Assembly (NCBI GenBank): GCA_009746045.1
Contig: RPFO01000097.1
Coordinates: forward strand, 986,146-1,050,145
Reading direction: 5' to 3'
Length of the DNA stretch: 64,000 nt
From: Mesostigma viride
Lineage: Eukaryota; Streptophyta; Mesostigmatophyceae; Mesostigmatales; Mesostigmataceae
Positions 1 to 11,401 of the stretch are shown here, piece after piece (positions within the stretch are counted from its first letter, which is position 1; each line of letters starts with the position of its first letter). A program made the translations under genes and the position numbers. The notes beneath the pieces are model-generated. The model saw nothing but the letters and a program-made list of their open reading frames with translations. It made no database searches and had not been told where the DNA came from.

Positions 1-646
1 CCGGTATATAGTCACCAATGACTACAGGGATGAGATTACCGTCTTATTCCGGTATATAGTCACCAATGACTACAGGGATGAGATTACCGTCTTATTCCGG
101 TATATAGTCACCAATGACTACAGGGATGAGATTACCGTCTTATTCCGGTATATAGTCACCAATGACTACAGGGATGAGATTACCGTCTTATTCCGGTATA
201 TAGTCACCAATGACTACAGGGATGAGATTACCGTCTTATTCCGGTATATAGTCACCAATGACTACAGGGATGAGATTACCGTCTTATTCCGGTATATAGT
301 CACCAATGACTACAGGGATGAGATTACCGTCTTGTTCCGGTATATAGTCACCAATGACTACAGGGATGAGATTACCGTCTTATTCCGGTATATAGTCACC
401 AATGACTACAGGGACGAGATTACCGTCTTATTCCGGTATATAGTCACCAATGACTACAGGGATGAGATTACCGTCTTATTCCGGTATATAGTCACCAATG
501 ACTACAGGGATGAGATTACCGTCTTAGTCCGGTATATAGTCACCAATGACTACAGGGACGAGATTACCGTCTTATTCCGGTATATAGTCACCAATGACTA
601 CAGGGATGAGATTACCGTCTTATTCCGGTATATAGTCACCAATGAC
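1..646. repeat. 48-bp minisatellite
   Basis: Units begin CCGGTATATAG at position 1 and every 48 bp after it. There are 13 full copies to 624 and a partial copy to 646, with only scattered single-base changes (for example near 333, 415 and 527). The array continues off the left edge. It ends about 130 bp before the splice acceptor of the dehydrogenase exon, so it probably lies in the preceding intron. One frame is open only because 48 is a multiple of three; I do not regard it as coding. Confidence 0.97.
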
Positions 647-683
647 GTAGCGCTTTCCCAGCACCAATATATTATATTGTTAG

Positions 684-1274
<591 letters not shown>

Positions 1275-2392
1275 GCAGATGCATCGTGGGGGGTGGTTGT
1301 GACCTTGCCTCGTGAAACGATGGCCGAGGCATGGAACTAGCAAACAAAGTAAACCCACGTGACTAGGTAAGTAAGTATATGCGTGCCATGCGCGGGGTCA
1401 TGTCACTTAGTACAATGCTAATCTCGTTCTGTAATACACCAAGCTTTAAAACATAGTCCACCTCACACACTAGTTTGTTTGGTTGGTTTGTTTGTGTTGT
1501 TGTGTTTTTTTTCCCCCCCTGTACTTTTTCTTCTTGTCATTCTTATGTATGCCTATTCAACAATTTTGTATTCTCATATGTAAAAAAATGTTCGTCTTCA
1601 TGATTATGCTCTTCATCATTGTTTTATTACTTTATTATTATTTAAAAAAAAAACTTTTTTCTTGCTTTCCTTTTTTCTCTCCTTTACCACTTCTCTTTGT
1701 GCCTTAACTCCTCTTTATTACTCTGACTGTTATGTTTGTTCATCCTGTCTATTTTTCCACTGCCTACCCTTTTTCACCTTACACTTTTTAATTGGAGTGA
1801 GCTGGGCACGAGGCTTTAGACCCTGTTGGACAGGAGACCCCCGGCCGGGCACCATGGGCGCTGAAACATCGAACTCCTGACCCATTCTCCAACATCGCCT
1901 GTGCCTCACCATATCCCAGCAATGACCTTCATTTATTCCATTTTTGTTTTTGTTGTTATTATCACTCTTTACTTTGTCTTTATTTATAATTGTTCGTATT
2001 ATTTTTATTTACATTTTCTTTCCTTTTTCTTTCTTCTTTTTCCCTTTGTAATGTATCCTCCTTACTTTTTCTTTTAGCCCCTTCGTGTATGTGTGTATGC
2101 GTTCCCACTTTCCCTTCGTTTTGGTTGTTTTTGTTGTACTGGTGGTGGTGGTGTGTGTATGTGTATGTGTGTGTGTTTTCCCTATCAACCTTTCTTGTTA
2201 CCCTCTGTCTCCCTCCATGCAGGTCTTCCTAGAGATAGCCACGCGGCTCCCGCGGCTTTCGCGTCTTTCCTCTCAGACAACTACCCTAGTCCTTCCACGG
2301 CGTTGGATCGCCATGCGTCCAGGCATAGTTGTCATGCCCCACCCTTAGCTGCACTAGTAGGGGATATACTCCTCGAATCCAAGCTGTCTTAG
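1275..2392. other. Non-coding, pyrimidine-rich stretch with a decayed LINE tail
   Basis: No gene seen. 1275-1360 is probably the dehydrogenase 3' UTR. About 1361-1457 is a decayed minus-strand copy of the RTE 3' terminus (AAGT repeats, then a changed form of the conserved tail). About 1480-2220 is T- and CT-rich low-complexity sequence with a (GT)n patch near 2140-2180. Short ORFs there (runs of Phe, Leu, Ser, Cys) reflect composition. Confidence 0.7.
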
Positions 2393-2900
2393 TAAGTAAG
2401 TAAGTACTTGCGTGTCATGCGCAAAGGCATGCCACGGAGTACTATGCTAATCTCATTAGAAAAAATAATTACACAAAAGCTTAAACAAATAGTAGTATCG
2501 TCTGCATCATTCCCCAACCGTTAAGCACTAGATGGGGATGTAATCCTCATCCGAGCTGTCCTCTACTGTAATGGCAGACGAGGCGGTAGTGTAGCGGCTA
2601 TCCTCAGGGCCAATAACCTCCACCTGCAGACTTCTACCCTGGCTAGCAACGGGCCGCGGGGCCCGTGGGGAGAAAACAGGAGCATACCCCTCAGGAAGGT
2701 GCTTATCACAGATGGCAGCCCATTTCTCCTTGTCAATCATGCGGGCGCGGAGTACGGATAGTCCCAGAAGCCCTGCATCTCAAGCAGTTGTGTCACATAG
2801 GTCCGGGTCGCGCCGCGCCGGTGCCGGGCATGCGCAAGTTTGCCAGTGGGTTGCGATGGGACAAGGGGACCCTGCCATAGGAGGAGGTGTCTACCTGGTC
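2393..2900 (-). mobile_element. RTE-type LINE, 3' end, truncated (subfamily B)
   Basis: Read on the minus strand, this is the last ~500 bp of a non-LTR retrotransposon. It holds the C-terminal coding segment (2528-2740, containing MIDKEKWAAICDKHLPEGY and ending DSSDEDYIPI), then the 3' UTR, and ends in an AAGT/ACTT tetranucleotide tail at 2393-2407. The same segment occurs at 8.16-8.58, 10.43-18.80 (interrupted), 50.87-51.4 and 62.2-63.86 kb. The reverse transcriptase part is missing, as expected for 5'-truncated copies made by target-primed reverse transcription. Confidence 0.85.
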
Positions 2901-2936
2901 TTAGTACTAAGGAGGTGTCTACCTGTCTTAGTACTA

Positions 2937-3064
2937 ACTTAAGTAAGTAGTAAGTACTTGCGTGTCAGGCGCAAAGGCATGCCACGGAGTACTATGCTAA
3001 TCTCATTAGAAAAATAATTACACAAAAGTTTAAACAAATATCGTCTGCATCATCCCTACCATGG
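2937..3064 (-). mobile_element. RTE 3'-terminal fragment (subfamily B tail only)
   Basis: A second minus-strand copy of the conserved ~120-bp 3' terminus. Left to right it has AAGT repeats, the hairpin segment with GGCATGCCACGG, CTAATCTCATTAG and ACAAATATCGTCTGCATCAT. It abuts the plus-strand RTE copy starting near 3072. No coding sequence. Confidence 0.85.
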
Positions 3065-3071
3065 TCATCAT

Positions 3072-5035
3072 CCCTACCATGGTACCACCTCGACCGGCTC
3101 GGCGGCCGGCGGCAGCGCACCCCGGTGGAGCACACGGGGGACGGCACGGCGCCGGTCAGCCTTGACCGCTGGTTGGCCCACAATGTTTCCTTGACCGGTG
3201 GGGCTCGCGCCCCCCCCCCGCCGCTGCACCCCGAGACGGCCGCCCGCCTCGGCGTTGCCGGACCCCCGCCGCCGCCAGCGCCCCCCTCCTCGGCCGCGGA
3301 CTACCAAGTCCCCGCCTTGCAGGAGGGCTGCCTTGCCACCGACGACGTCGTCCCCCCCTTCACTTTGAAAGAATTGGACGGCGCCCTTGCTCGCCTGCGG
3401 TACGATGCGGCGGTCGGTGCCGACCACCTTTCGGCTGAGCTGCTGAAGACCCCTGATCCGGCGGTTAGGGATCTTCTGCTGGCGTTCTGCAACCGTGTCC
3501 TGCTCTCTGACGAGCCTCCGCCTGCTGAGTGGCAGACGGCCATCCGCGTCATGCTGTACAAGAAGGGCTCTGCTGCTGACCCCGGTAACTACCGGGGTGT
3601 CTGCTTCCAGAGCGCTGCGCTGAAGGTCTTCATGCGCATGATGCTGCACAGGCTCCGCGCCGCGCTGGACCCCCACCTGGGTGAGTCTCAGATGGGTTTC
3701 CGTCCTGGTCGTAACACTGTCATGGCTGTGTTTGTCGCGCGCCGGTTGATGGAGGAGGTGCGTCGCCTTCCCCCTGACAGTGTGCCGCTGGTCTTCATTT
3801 TTGTTGACTATATCAAGGCCTTTGACACGGTTCTCTGGGAGGCTCTTTGGGCCATCCTAGCTCTGGATCGGGTACCACCTGTGTTTATTGCTGCCATTCG
3901 CCGACTGTATGAGGGCTCACAGGCAGTAGTGCGGACTGCGGAAGGCACCACCCCACCATTCCCCCTTCACCACGGGGTGTGGCAAGGTTGTGTCCTGTCC
4001 CCATACCTGTTCATTATTGTCGTGGATCACGTCATGCGCCGGGCACGTGCGCGCTTTACTGCTCTTAAGGGGTTCGAGCCAGGCTTGGACATGCTTAACG
4101 AGAAAGATCACGGCGGGGTTAGACCTGGTTACCGCCTTGCCGACCTGATTTATGCGGATGACACCACCCTCATCGCGAGCCCCGAGCACATTCAGACCTG
4201 GCTGGACTGGCTGGGCCTGGAGGCGCGGGCGGTGGGGTTGGAGATTAGTGTCAAAACTGAGGCGATGCATGGTGATTGGGGCCTCGATCCAGTACACCGC
4301 CGCTGCCGCGCCTGCTCGACGGGACGACGGTCCCGTTCCGCGATCGCTTCAAACTGTTAGGGAGTTGGCTCCCTGACACTGCAGACGATGTGGACACCCG
4401 CATCGGCCTGGCCTGGGCCAGGCTCCGTTCGCTCAACACCTACTGGCGCTCGAAGGGCCTGGGCGAGCACCGCAAGCGCATGCTCTTCAAGGTCCTCGTC
4501 CTCACGGTGCTCACGTATGGCGCCGAGGCGTGGACAATCACACCCAAACTGGCAGCTAGGCTCAACGGCACGGTTTACAGGATGCTCCGCCAGGTCCTTA
4601 ACGTAGTTTTTTCCGAGCGCCCGTCATCAGAGTCTTTGCATCATGGTATGCCTCGTATTTCGGACGAGATTAGGCAGCGTAGGATAGCATTTGTAGGACA
4701 CCTTGCTCGCACCAGCCAGGTCGACACCGCCCTTGGTCTGGCCGGCCCCCAGCAGCTTGGCCAGCCAGGGCGACATATTCTGACCTGGCCTGGCCCCAAG
4801 GGCATCCCCAAAAGGGTAGGGAAACCTGTCACGAACTACTACATCCAGATGTTGCTGAACGGAGTCAAAGCCGCGACCTTCATCGCCAACTTCGCAACAA
4901 GGAGCGCCTGCTGGCTTTCGCAACCCGGCCGACTCCCAACGGTATGCTGCATTCTTTGACCCCAAGACCAGGCGAGCAAGTCGCGCCGCCCGCCTGGAGG
5001 GTGCCCTATGCGCGTTGAAAAGTACTATGTTATCT
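3072..5035 (+). mobile_element. RTE-type LINE, 5'-truncated, reverse transcriptase (subfamily A), pseudogene
   Basis: Encodes most of a non-LTR reverse transcriptase. Motifs in order from 3125: MLYKKGSAADPGNYRGV (RT0/1), MGFRPGRNT (RT2), VDYIKAFDTVLW (first catalytic Asp), GVWQGCVLSPYLF, IYADDTTL (catalytic Asp pair), then after a frameshift near 4265 the thumb and downstream motifs LLGSWLPD, LTYGAEAWT and RRIAFVGHLAR. The QGCVLSP and YGAEAWT-type C-terminus fit the RTE clade. The endonuclease is absent. The sequence breaks off near 5035, where subfamily B begins on the same strand. A matching C-terminal piece (RWQKIVKAHTPDPVGK, residues ending RRRRFDE) resumes near 8.6 kb, so B appears to have inserted into A. 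Confidence 0.88.
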
Positions 5036-5127
5036 CACGCCGCACACACGTCCCCGCCAGCCTCCCCCCAACCCCCTGCCGACACCGCGGGTCCCCGGCG
5101 CCCCCTGCTGGGCCAACGCCGGCACCA

Positions 5128-6010
5128 CTCGCTGCGCATCGCAACCTACAATGTCCGCACCCTGCCCGGGGGAGATGCCCCCCCGCGGGCCAACGAGCTT
5201 GTCCACTACTGCCGCCTATATGGCATTGATGTGCTTGGGGTCCAAGAGCACCGACGCTCCTTTGAGGGCCCCGTTCAGCGTGTCACCCTCGCACTACAAT
5301 GGCAACTGCTGTGCGGCCCGGCGCATGCACCGGGTCAGGGAGGAGTGGGCCTGCTGTGCTCCCCCGGCCACCGCTGCCGCCCAGCTCGTGGACCACAAAC
5401 TTTGCTCGAATCGGATCCTTCAGTGCACTTTCCGCTCCCTTGAAGGACGGACCCCCATTATGCTCTCGGTAATTGTCGGATATGCCCCACATGCTGGGCA
5501 CCCGGCCGAGGACCGCGCAGCGTTCTTCAACCAGTTGCTCGACATAGAGAAACAGATCCCACGTCAATACATCGTCGCCATCTTGGTGGATGCCAACGCG
5601 ACCCTGCCCGTGGGCCGCGGGGGCTGCATGTATGCGCCGCGCCTACTGCCGATAGCAATGCCAACACCCCCCTACTTGAGCAACTGCTCACTGAGGGGGA
5701 CTTGACTGCTGCCAATACGCTGTTTGCTAAACCGCCTGATGCACTAGTGACCGTTGTGGGCCCCATGCACAGGGCGGCTGGCTCGATGCTCCCTCGGCGG
5801 CGATGTGTATGCTTGGACTACATACTTGTGCGCAAGTGCTGGCGCTCTTCCGTCATCGATGCCCGTACGCTGACCACCCCCAGTGTCGCATCGGATCACC
5901 GCATGGTCACCGCAACCTTGCGCCTACGTCTTCAGGCCCCTGCGCGCCGCCGCCCCCGGCCCCGCCCTGACTGGACCTGCTTACGCCCCGTCCGTGGGCG
6001 CAGGGAGAAG
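5128..6010 (+). pseudogene. APE-type endonuclease domain of RTE subfamily B
   Basis: The frame around 5128 begins LRIATYNVRTLPGG, the usual first strand of exonuclease-endonuclease-phosphatase domains with its metal-binding Asn. VLGVQEHRR follows and carries the catalytic Glu. After a frame change, SVIVGYAPHAG and LVDANATLP match the central motif, where most LINEs have GDFNA; the first Asp is kept as VDANA. After another change LDYILVR and SDHRMV give the C-terminal Asp-His pair. In intact elements this domain nicks the target DNA to prime reverse transcription. Here it is spread over three frames. Confidence 0.8.
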
Positions 6011-6029
6011 TGGTCAGCAGATGAGATAC

Positions 6030-8163
6030 GCCGCGATGCAATCTGACAGGTCTGCCTTTGCGGACGCGCAACCTTTGATGTACCTGGACGCAGATCGCGG
6101 TGTAGATCTCACGCCACCCTACGAACTGTTCATGCGATCGGTGGAGCTTGGCTCTAAGCTTCTCCCCGAGCAACCCCGCGCCCGACCAGCCCCGCTCTAC
6201 CTGCGCGACGCCCGGGTGGTTGCCGCCCGGCTGGCGCTAGCGCAGGCCCGCCGCCGCGGGGAGGACCTGTACCCGTACCAGGAACGGCTTACTCAAGCAT
6301 ATACTGCCGCACATGCGGAGGAGGTGGAGACACTTGCCGCCGAAATCAATCGCCACACGGCCGCCAACCAGCACAAGGCGGCCTGGCGCTCTCTCGACCG
6401 TCTCACCGGACGCCGGGAAACGCAACGGGCTGACATCCCAGGCACCCTCAGTGAAAGCCTTGAGATTTGGTTCAGCTCCCAGGCCAAACTATCAGGGGCC
6501 CCTGGCCCGCCCCCCCCGCTTGACCCCGCTGCAGCTGCAAGCCCTGCGGCCAGCCGAGGCGGCCCCATCGAGCCCCCGCAGGCGCCCACCAGCGAAACGG
6601 ACTACCTGGTCCCACCGCTCTCCGGCCCCCTGGTGGACGGCCCCCACGACGAGTGGACTCCCCAGGAATGGGCTGCTGCCATCTCCACCCTCCGCAATGA
6701 TGCTGCCATGGGAGTGGACAATATTTCACCGGGGGTGGTTAAGATGCCTGAGCTTGAGCCCTTCCTCCGGGGTGTTTGCAACCGGATTCTACGAGATGGC
6801 CTCCCCCCGCCGACGTATTGGAAGACCGCTGTCCGGGTCATGCTCTACAAGGGCAAGGGGTCCGCCGCGGATACCGGCAACTACCGCGGCGTATGCCTCC
6901 AAAGCTGCGTGCTGAAAGTCTTCATGCGTCTCCTGCTGAACCGCATGCGCGCCAGCCTCGATCCCCACCTAGGTGAGTCCCAGATGGGCTTCCGTGTTGG
7001 TCGCAATTGTGTTATGGTCACTATTACCGCGCGCCGCCTGATCGAGGAAGTGGGCCGCCTGGCCCCCGGCCTCTTGCCATTGCTATTGATCTTCGTGGCC
7101 ATTACACCAAGGCATTCGATACGGTTATATGGGACGCCCTGTGGGTGGTCCTTCACCTGTTCCGTGTCCCATCGTACATCGTTGAGATCATCTGCCAGTT
7201 CTATGAAGGGTCCCAAGCCCAGGTCCGTACCGCCGACGGCGTCACTCCGGCGTTCCCCCTGCACACCGGGGTGTGGCAGGGCTGTGTGCTCTCCCCATAT
7301 CTATTCATCATTATGGTGGACTATATTATGCGGCGTGCACAAGCCCGCTTCGCCCGGGTGGAGGGGCGCCCGCCGGGGATCGAGATCACGGAGTACGCCA
7401 GCTACGGCGGGGTTGACCCACCCTACCGCCTGAGCGATCTGATCTACGCTGATGACACGACACTCGTGGAAACCCCAGAGTCAGCCCAACTGTGGCTAGA
7501 CAGCTTATCACTGGAAGCGCGGGCGGTGGGGCTTATGATCAGCAAGAAAACGGAGGTCATGGCCATCGGCTTCCCTGCTGGGACCACCCCACCCACCCTC
7601 CTCTTGCTGGACGGCAGCCCCGTCCCCCCGGCGACTCGCTTCAAGCTCCTTGGCAGCTGGCTTCCCTCCACGGCCGACGACATCAACACCCGCATTGGCC
7701 AGGCCTGGGCGGCCCTCCGCCGCCTCGACAGGTTCTGGACCTGTCGCTACCTGAGTGAGCGATGCAAGCGCATGCTGTTCAAGGCCCTTGTCCTCAGCAT
7801 CCTCCTTTATGGCTGCGAGGCGTGGACCCTGGACCAGGCGCTGAGCCAGCAGCTTGACGGCACCGTCACTCGAATGCTCCGTCATATCCTCGGCGTCCGC
7901 TACCAAGAACGCCGCACCCGGGCCGAGCTCTACTGCGAGCTCCCTCTTGTCACCCATACCATCCGACACCGCCGCCTCCTCTTTGCCGGCCAATTCTTGC
8001 CCGCACAGACCACGTGGATACCGATGTGGGCCCTGCCGGGGGGCTTAAGACGGGCCAACCAGGTAGACACCTCCTCCTATGGCAGGGTTCCCTTGTCCCA
8101 TCGCAACCCACTGGCAAACTTGCGCGCGCCGGGCACCGGCGCGGCGCGACCCGGACCTATGTG
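6030..8163 (+). pseudogene. Reverse transcriptase of RTE subfamily B
   Basis: Reverse transcriptase in two overlapping frames (break near 7100). First frame: an Arg/Ala-rich linker, ISTLRNDAAMGVDNISPG, VMLYKGKGSAADTGNYRGV, MGFRVGRN. Second frame: YTKAFDTVIWDALW, GVWQGCVLSPYLF, IYADDTTLVE with the catalytic Asp pair, LLGSWLPSTADD, LYGCEAWTLD and RRLLFAGQ. The region after the fingers and palm follows the RTE order. It would copy its own RNA at the nicked site. The second frame ends with TGA at 8162-8164, and coding similarity continues in another frame to 8440. Confidence 0.85.
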
Positions 8164-8580
8164 ACACAACTGCTTGAAGATGCAGGGCTTCTGGGACTCT
8201 AGCTATCCGTACTCCGCGCCCGCATGATTGACAAGGAGAAATGGGCTGCCATCTGCGATAAGCACCTTCCCGAGGGGTATGCTCCTGTTTTCTCCCCACA
8301 GGCCCCGCGGCCCGTTGCTAGCCAGGGTAGAAGTCCGCAGGTGGAGGCTATTGCCCCTGCATGAGGATAGCCGCTACACTACCGCCTCGTCTGCCATTAC
8401 AGTAGAGGACAGCTCGGATGAGGATTACATCCCCGTCTAGTGCTTAACGGTTGGGGGATGATGCAGACGATATTTGTTTAAACTTTTGTGTAATTATTTT
8501 TCTAATGAGATTAGCATATAGTACTCCGTGGCATGCCTTTGCGCATGACACGCAAGTACTTACTTGCTTGTTACAGCAAG

Positions 8581-8935
8581 TTACTTACTTGCTGGAGGAC
8601 CTAGTGGTCCCAGCCCAGTTTGAGAACCGCATCCACTCTCTCTCCCATCTTTGGACTGCCATGCAGGGTCCACAAGACGCGGTGGCAGAAGATTGTCAAG
8701 GCTCACACGCCCGACCCTGTGGGCAAGCCCCCTCCCCCCAAGAGGAGGAGGCGTTTTGATGAGTAGTGTAGTTAGGATTTTCTAGACTAGATAGCTTAGA
8801 GTTAGGATAGTTCGATTACGCGGCTTCCTCCACCCCACCCATCCATAATGGAATATGTGCTGTATGATCTCCCAACGGAGGCATGTTATAATTTAATTTA
8901 ATTTAATCATCCCTACTAATTTACTGCATCATCCC
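8581..8935 (+). mobile_element. RTE subfamily A, 3' end with TAATT-type tail
   Basis: The coding tail RWQKIVKAHTPDPVGKPPPP ends with a run of Arg, then FDE and TAG at 8764-8766. A short 3' UTR follows with ATCTCCCAACGGAGGCATG, ending in a pentanucleotide-like tail of TAATT repeats near 8890-8908. The sequence ATGTACTCCCAACGGAG near 26253 is the same motif, upstream of another A fragment. Order and strand suggest this is the far side of the subfamily A copy that starts at 3072. Confidence 0.6.
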
Positions 8936-9110
8936 TACTAACTTACTTACTTACATACTTACTTTGGGGGTCGTAGTCTTTGACTATGTCCGCTCAACGC
9001 TGCTTATATCGATCCTGAATATCCGACCTCATCTGATCGAGATTAGCATAGTAAGTACTCCGTGGCATGCCATAGTCTACATATATTCCCTTCGACATGG
9101 AGGAAGGTTG
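8936..9110 (+). mobile_element. RTE tail fragments
   Basis: Two short remnants: TTACTTACTTACATACTTACTT near 8941-8963 in broken form, and a fragment with ATTAGCATAGTAAGTACTCC and GTGGCATGCC near 9042-9071, both from the B-type 3' terminus. Confidence 0.55.
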
Positions 9111-9386
9111 CCTTTGCCCTGATGGTTTGCCGCTGGTCTTCATTTTTGTCGACTACATCAAGGCCTTTGACACGGTCCTCTGGGAGGCTCTTTGGGCCAT
9201 CCTAGCTCTGGACCGGGTACCACCAGCGTTTATTGCTGGGCACCACCCCACCATTCCCCCTTCACCACGGCCGGGGTGTGGCAAGGTAACTTGTGTCCTG
9301 TTCATTATTGTCGTGGATCACGTCATGCGCCGGGTACGTGCGCGCTTTACTGCTCTTAAGGGGTTCGAGCCACAAGCCACGAGGTA
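9111..9386 (+). mobile_element. RTE subfamily A reverse transcriptase fragment, internally deleted
   Basis: Contains LVFIFVDYIKAFDTVLWEAL (first catalytic Asp), a deletion removing most of the region before the YADD box, then IIVVDHVMRR and ARFTALKGFEP. These match the copy at 3790-4080 almost base for base. It cannot encode an enzyme. Confidence 0.85.
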
Positions 9387-10406
9387 GCCATGGCTGACGG
9401 CGGAGCTCATAACTTTCACGTTTGAGCACCGAATTCGGCTATGAATATCACTATCGCTTCGTCTTTCTAAGACGCACATGCTGATATAATTTTCCGAAGC
9501 TATTACGCATTATATGACGAGCAAACGCTCCTTGACGCAACGCAGCCTGGCGGATGCGCTCGGCCATGAAAATACGCCTGCAGCTCCGGCTGCAGCTTCA
9601 CCCTCAGGTCCGGCAGGCATGCAGCGGTGACACTAGTCGCGCACTGGTGGTCGCCCCGAACCCTCCCGGGCTCAATGCCTCGCCATCGGCATCGCCTGAC
9701 CCTAAACGCAGCCGCCCAGCCGACAAAACAGGAGCGTTTTCACGCCCCACATTAACCGCGCTTAATTTCGGCCCTGACCTTTCAAGGTCAATGATCACGA
9801 CTGGACCAACATGTCCCCGGCAACTGCCCTGCATTGCATCTTCTACGGGGACTAGGCCTCGCTTTACGACCTGTGCCTCCATCTGAGTCCACGACCGATA
9901 AATCGCCTCATCACCTCGGACGGCAGCTGGTGGCATAACATCAGCGTTCTGTTCGCGGGTGCACCCGCCCCCAACTCCAGCACACCATGATCCTCAACTC
10001 CCTTCTCATGCGCTCTCATGGCGAGATCTGGGCTCCATCCATCTCCGCCCCCATGCACACTCCGTTCCATCCCTACGGAAGCCTTTCAGCAGCACGTGAC
10101 CCCCTTGCCGCTGATGTGGCAGCAATGGGCGGCACGCTGGCTACTGAGCTTCCTCACCTTTCCACCACCGTCGCCTCCACCTCCACTAGCTGCCATTTCC
10201 GCCTCCAGTGCCGACATCAAGACCCAGCTCGATCCTCGACCTCGACCAGCGCCTCCAAGCCACCGCCACCGCCCTTGAGTGCCTTGCATGACACCGCCGG
10301 CCTCACCGCCCAGGCGGTGAAGGACATCGCTGCCATGCAGCCGGCATCTGCTGGCCCGGCCAGCGGTGCTCCCTCCACCTGGGCGGACTTGCTTAAGCAT
10401 CATACC

Positions 10407-10421
10407 ACCTCCACCACCTCC
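10407..10421. repeat. Target-site duplication of the RTE insertion (left copy)
   Basis: ACCTCCACCACCTCC, repeated exactly at 18808-18822. Removing one copy and everything between joins the ORF1 frame. Confidence 0.9.
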
Positions 10422-10676
10422 TATGGCACCTCCTCCTATGGCAGGGTTCCCTTGTCCCATCGCAACCCACTGGCAAACTTGCGCGCGCCGGGCACCGGCG
10501 CGGCGCGACCCGAATCTATGTCGGACACAACTGCTTGAAGATGCAGGGCTTCTGGGACTATCCGTACTCCGCGCCCGCATGATTGACAAGGAGAAATGGG
10601 CTGCCATCTGCGATAAGCACCTTCCCGAGGGGTATGCTCCTGTTTTCTCCCCACAGGCCCCGCGGCCCGTTGCTAG

Positions 10677-11024
10677 AGTTAACGCCCGACCGGCTCAGCT
10701 ATGGCGCCGGTCGGTCACGTTGAGCTTGGGATAAGGTGAACACAGAGAACTGCGGTCGGAGCTGTCCCACCACTGGTTTATGTCTTAGCCAGCAAACCCT
10801 ATCCGGTTAGCCGTAACCGTGGGACAAGCTAGCTGTCCGTACCGACCCGGATAAGGCCCCGGACTGGGGCCTAGGTGGCGCCGGCCCTAGGCGCCGCCCT
10901 TAGACCGGTCGACCGCATCGGACCGCCGGATTATAGCCGGCGGCTTAGCGGACGCTAGCGGAAGGCGTGCGGACGGACATGGGGAACTTAGAGCCAGATC
11001 CTAGGGCTCTAGAGTTACTCAACT
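10677..11024 (-). repeat. 3' LTR of the copia-type element
   Basis: 348 bp. Identical to the other LTR except for three extra bases (GCC after CTATGGC) and C versus A in CTTAGCCAGC/CTTAGCAAGC. Terminal AGTT/AACT inverted repeat. Confidence 0.95.
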
Positions 11025-11401
11025 CCTACATACTCTTTTGTTCTTTGATTAATTATCAAAATAATTACATCAAATGCAGACCATACAAAACCCTCTAAGG
11101 TAGGGAACTCAAGGGGGCCTCAAGGCCGTCAAAATCACCACGGTATCGACCCGCGCCCTTGTGATCACACATGAATAGTGATGTAATAAGTATCGAGAAA
11201 AAAACAACTATGCCACCAGACAAAAGGTGACCCATTTATTAGGACCAGTGACCCGCCGACGGGCCCAAGGCACCGTCCAACGTGGCTAGGGTATGGTCAG
11301 GACAAGCAAAAAAACTACCACCATGATATTCGTGAATGCTAGCAACACAGGGTGAGTTATGGCTGTATTCATAAAGCGCCCGAGCCGTAACCCTGTGTGG
11401 C
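11025..11401 (-). other. 3' untranslated region of the copia-type element
   Basis: 377 bp between the pol stop and the 3' LTR. No ORF of note. It contains the candidate polypurine tract next to the LTR. Confidence 0.6.

Larger units (their letters stand above)
5040..8580 (+). mobile_element. RTE-type LINE, near full length but frameshifted (subfamily B)
   Basis: Domains in order are an APE-type endonuclease (about 5120-5940), a linker, a reverse transcriptase (about 6600-7500), an RTE-type C-terminal region (7500-8160), a terminal segment (8220-8440) ending DSSDEDYIPV, a 3' UTR with a 26-nt hairpin (8527-8552) and an ACTT tail (to 8580). At least four frame changes (near 5340, 5700, 7100 and 8160) break the ORF, so this copy is not autonomous as written. 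Some breaks may be sequencing errors, since two other genes in the window also need one base at homopolymers. The same family supplies most truncated ends in the window. Confidence 0.88.

Noticed and set aside
1-646. CRISPR-like array
   Set aside because: Units are directly contiguous with no spacers, and the genome is eukaryotic.
9554-9886. 110-codon ORF upstream of the nest as a host gene
   Set aside because: It lies within the decayed ORF1 of a LINE and changes frame relative to the parts that match the rest of ORF1.
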